Assembly (NCBI GenBank): GCA_937910975.1
Contig: CALEMZ010000464.1
Span: 1 to 7,971, forward strand
Origin: an uncultured Pseudorhodobacter sp.
GTDB taxonomy: Bacteria > Pseudomonadota > Alphaproteobacteria > Rhodobacterales > Rhodobacteraceae
Length of the DNA: 7,971 nt
Direction of reading: 5' to 3'
The notes below the pieces were generated by a model. The model worked only from the letters and a program-made list of their open reading frames with translations, made no database searches and was not told the origin of the DNA. Positions within the stretch are counted from its first letter, which is position 1, and every line of letters starts with the position of its first letter. Position numbers and translations under genes: made by a program. Shown one piece after another: positions 6,384 to 7,971 of this stretch.

Positions 6384-7971
6384 ATGAGCAGATCAGGCAA
6401 AAGGCAGTCACCTTTGGTGGCTGATCGCCGTTATAAAACCCCTTCCGGGGGCAGAAGGGCCACACCTCCGCCAAAGAAAAGGCCTAGGCGCCGCGCGCCG
6501 CGCCGGGGTGGCATTTCGGGCTTTATCCTTAACTTTTTTGGCCTGATCTGGCGCATGGTCTGGGGCTTTGCATGGCGCGTTGGGGCTGTTGCTGGCCTGA
6601 TCCTTGCCGCCACCACATTCTATTTCTTCGCCCAGCTTCCCCCTGTGGGCGACATGCTTGATGCCCGTGCGCGCGGCTCTGTCACGTTGCTGGACCGCAA
6701 TGACAAGGTTTTCGCATGGCGTGGCGAAACCTTTGGCGGCTCCATCACCGCTGAAACCGTGTCGAAATATCTGCATGACGCCGTGATCGCCACTGAGGAC
6801 AAGCGATTCTACTGGCATTACGGCATCTCGCCGCGCGGCATCGCCTCGGCTGTTCGCATCAATCTGCGCGAAGGGCGTGGCCCGCTGCAAGGCAACGGCG
6901 GCTCCACCATCACGCAGCAGGTCGCCAAACTGCTCTGCCTCGGCGTTCCATATGACTCGACGCAGTGGAAATCCGAAGCCGAATATGAGACCGATTGCCG
7001 CCAAGGCGGGCTGATGCGCAAAATCCGCGAAGTGCCCTTCGCCCTTGCGCTGGAAACCAAATATACCAAGGAAGAGGTTCTGACGATCTACTTAAACCGC
7101 GCCTATCTGGGTGCGGGCGCGCGCGGGTTTGAGGCGGCAGCGCAACGCTATTTCGGAAAATCGGCCAGTACGGTCAATGCTGCTGAAGGCGCGATGTTGG
7201 CAGGGCTTCTCAAGGCGCCTTCTGCCTTTGCACCGACCAACAATCTCAAACGCGCCCAGGATCGCGCCGCTTTGGTCTTGGGGCTGATGCAAGAGCAAGG
7301 CTACCTGACGCTGGCCGAACATGAGGCGGCCCTCCGCAACCCCGCCACCCTATCCAAAGCCGCCGAGGCGCGGGCGGGCGGGTATTTTGCCGATTGGGTG
7401 ATGGGCGAAGGTCCGAAATTTCTGACCAAAGATACCACCGAAGACGTGATTATACGCACTACGCTGGATCAACACCTGCAAATCGCCGCCGAAACGGCGC
7501 TGGCGGACATCTTCAAAACCAAGGTGCGCGAAGGCTCAAAGGCTGAGGCTGCCGTGATCGTGATGTCTGCCGATGGAGCCGTCCGCGCCATGGTCGGCGG
7601 GCGGCACGCGGCACCTCCCGGCAGCTTCAACCGCGCCACCATGGCCAAACGGCAAACCGGCTCGGCCTTCAAACCCTTCGTCTATGCCGCTGCGATGGAC
7701 CTTGGCTATACCCCCGCCGATTTCGTCGAAGATGCTCCGCTGACCATCAATATCCGGGGCTCCGGCCCCTATTCACCAAAGAATTACACCAACAAATATC
7801 TGGGCCTGATCACACTGACCAAAGCTTTGGAGCAATCGGTCAACACAGCTGCGGTACGCATATCCGAGGCGGTGGGCCGCGATGTCGTGCGCAAGGTCGC
7901 CTCAGATTTCGGAATTCAAAGCGATCTGGCCGCAGGGCCGGCGCTGGCGCTAGGCGCCTCCGAATCAACCT
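6384..7971 (+). CDS. Class A penicillin-binding protein (PBP1A family), 3' end outside window
   Basis: Bifunctional peptidoglycan synthase anchored in the inner membrane: it polymerises glycan strands and cross-links them. 529 residues are visible and the frame is open at the edge. A basic, proline-rich cytoplasmic tail (1-45, e.g. KKRPRRRAPRR) precedes one membrane helix (about 63-83). The glycosyltransferase (GT51) domain (about 95-300) has the catalytic E138 in ATEDKRFYWHYG, GGSTITQQ (172-179) and IYLNRAYLGAGARGFEAAA. The transpeptidase domain has begun: SAFK (S427 nucleophile, K430) and SVN (485-487); the KTG box lies past the edge. Between AKLL and the RKIRE segment there is an insert bracketed by C185 and C205. 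The ATG at 6384 has no strong Shine-Dalgarno (GTGG only), but no other start lies upstream in frame close by. PBP1A rather than PBP1C is inferred, so no symbol is given. Confidence 0.93.
   Translation, partial: MSRSGKRQSPLVADRRYKTPSGGRRATPPPKKRPRRRAPRRGGISGFILNFFGLIWRMVWGFAWRVGAVAGLILAATTFYFFAQLPPVGDMLDARARGSVTLLDRNDKVFAWRGETFGGSITAETVSKYLHDAVIATEDKRFYWHYGISPRGIASAVRINLREGRGPLQGNGGSTITQQVAKLLCLGVPYDSTQWKSEAEYETDCRQGGLMRKIREVPFALALETKYTKEEVLTIYLNRAYLGAGARGFEAAAQRYFGKSASTVNAAEGAMLAGLLKAPSAFAPTNNLKRAQDRAALVLGLMQEQGYLTLAEHEAALRNPATLSKAAEARAGGYFADWVMGEGPKFLTKDTTEDVIIRTTLDQHLQIAAETALADIFKTKVREGSKAEAAVIVMSADGAVRAMVGGRHAAPPGSFNRATMAKRQTGSAFKPFVYAAAMDLGYTPADFVEDAPLTINIRGSGPYSPKNYTNKYLGLITLTKALEQSVNTAAVRISEAVGRDVVRKVASDFGIQSDLAAGPALALGASEST

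Noticed and set aside
6408..7004. 198-codon open frame antisense to the penicillin-binding protein gene
   Set aside because: Shadow of a well-supported gene with intact catalytic motifs; no recognisable features of its own.
1..7971. Novel defence, mobile or biosynthetic system
   Set aside because: All six large genes belong to well-known core families, and no transposase, integrase, tandem array or unexplained long gap is present.

Overview
The window looks like ordinary chromosomal core sequence from an alphaproteobacterium, most likely a Rhodobacteraceae (Roseobacter-type) bacterium. This rests on the protein styles I recognise (a ChrP-rich, moderately GC-rich coding pattern, a glnK-amtB pair, a PheA with an ESY-type ACT domain, a class A penicillin-binding protein with a basic N-terminal tail) and on GTG/TTG starts; it is an inference at family level, with no search behind it. 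I found no mobile element, CRISPR array, tRNA/rRNA or defence locus.

Layout. Bases 1-525 (+) are the 3' part of pheA (prephenate dehydratase, phenylalanine biosynthesis), cut by the window edge. It converges on a minus-strand pair, nudC (2235-1279) followed by a small SRPBCC-fold protein (1145-672). nudC is divergent from cpdB (2385-4373, +), a metallophosphoesterase that removes phosphate from 2',3'-cyclic nucleotides and 3'-nucleotides. cpdB converges on the minus-strand glnK-amtB operon (6119-4442), and the two units share one strong bidirectional terminator (4391-4420). glnK is divergent from a class A penicillin-binding protein gene (6384 to beyond the right edge, +), across a 264-base intergenic region holding a plausible sigma-70 promoter and a direct repeat.

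How the genes work together. GlnK and AmtB form the classic nitrogen-sensing ammonium uptake module: AmtB moves ammonium across the inner membrane and GlnK plugs it when nitrogen is plentiful. CpdB and NudC both handle nucleotides (phosphate/nucleoside salvage and NAD(H) or NAD-capped RNA turnover), but they are divergently transcribed and need not be co-regulated. PheA and the penicillin-binding protein belong to unrelated housekeeping pathways (amino acid synthesis and cell wall synthesis). No candidate for a previously undescribed system stands out; the more interesting points are small: direct repeats in both divergent intergenic regions, two G7 runs and no visible signal peptide in cpdB, and a cysteine-bracketed insert in the glycosyltransferase domain of the penicillin-binding protein.
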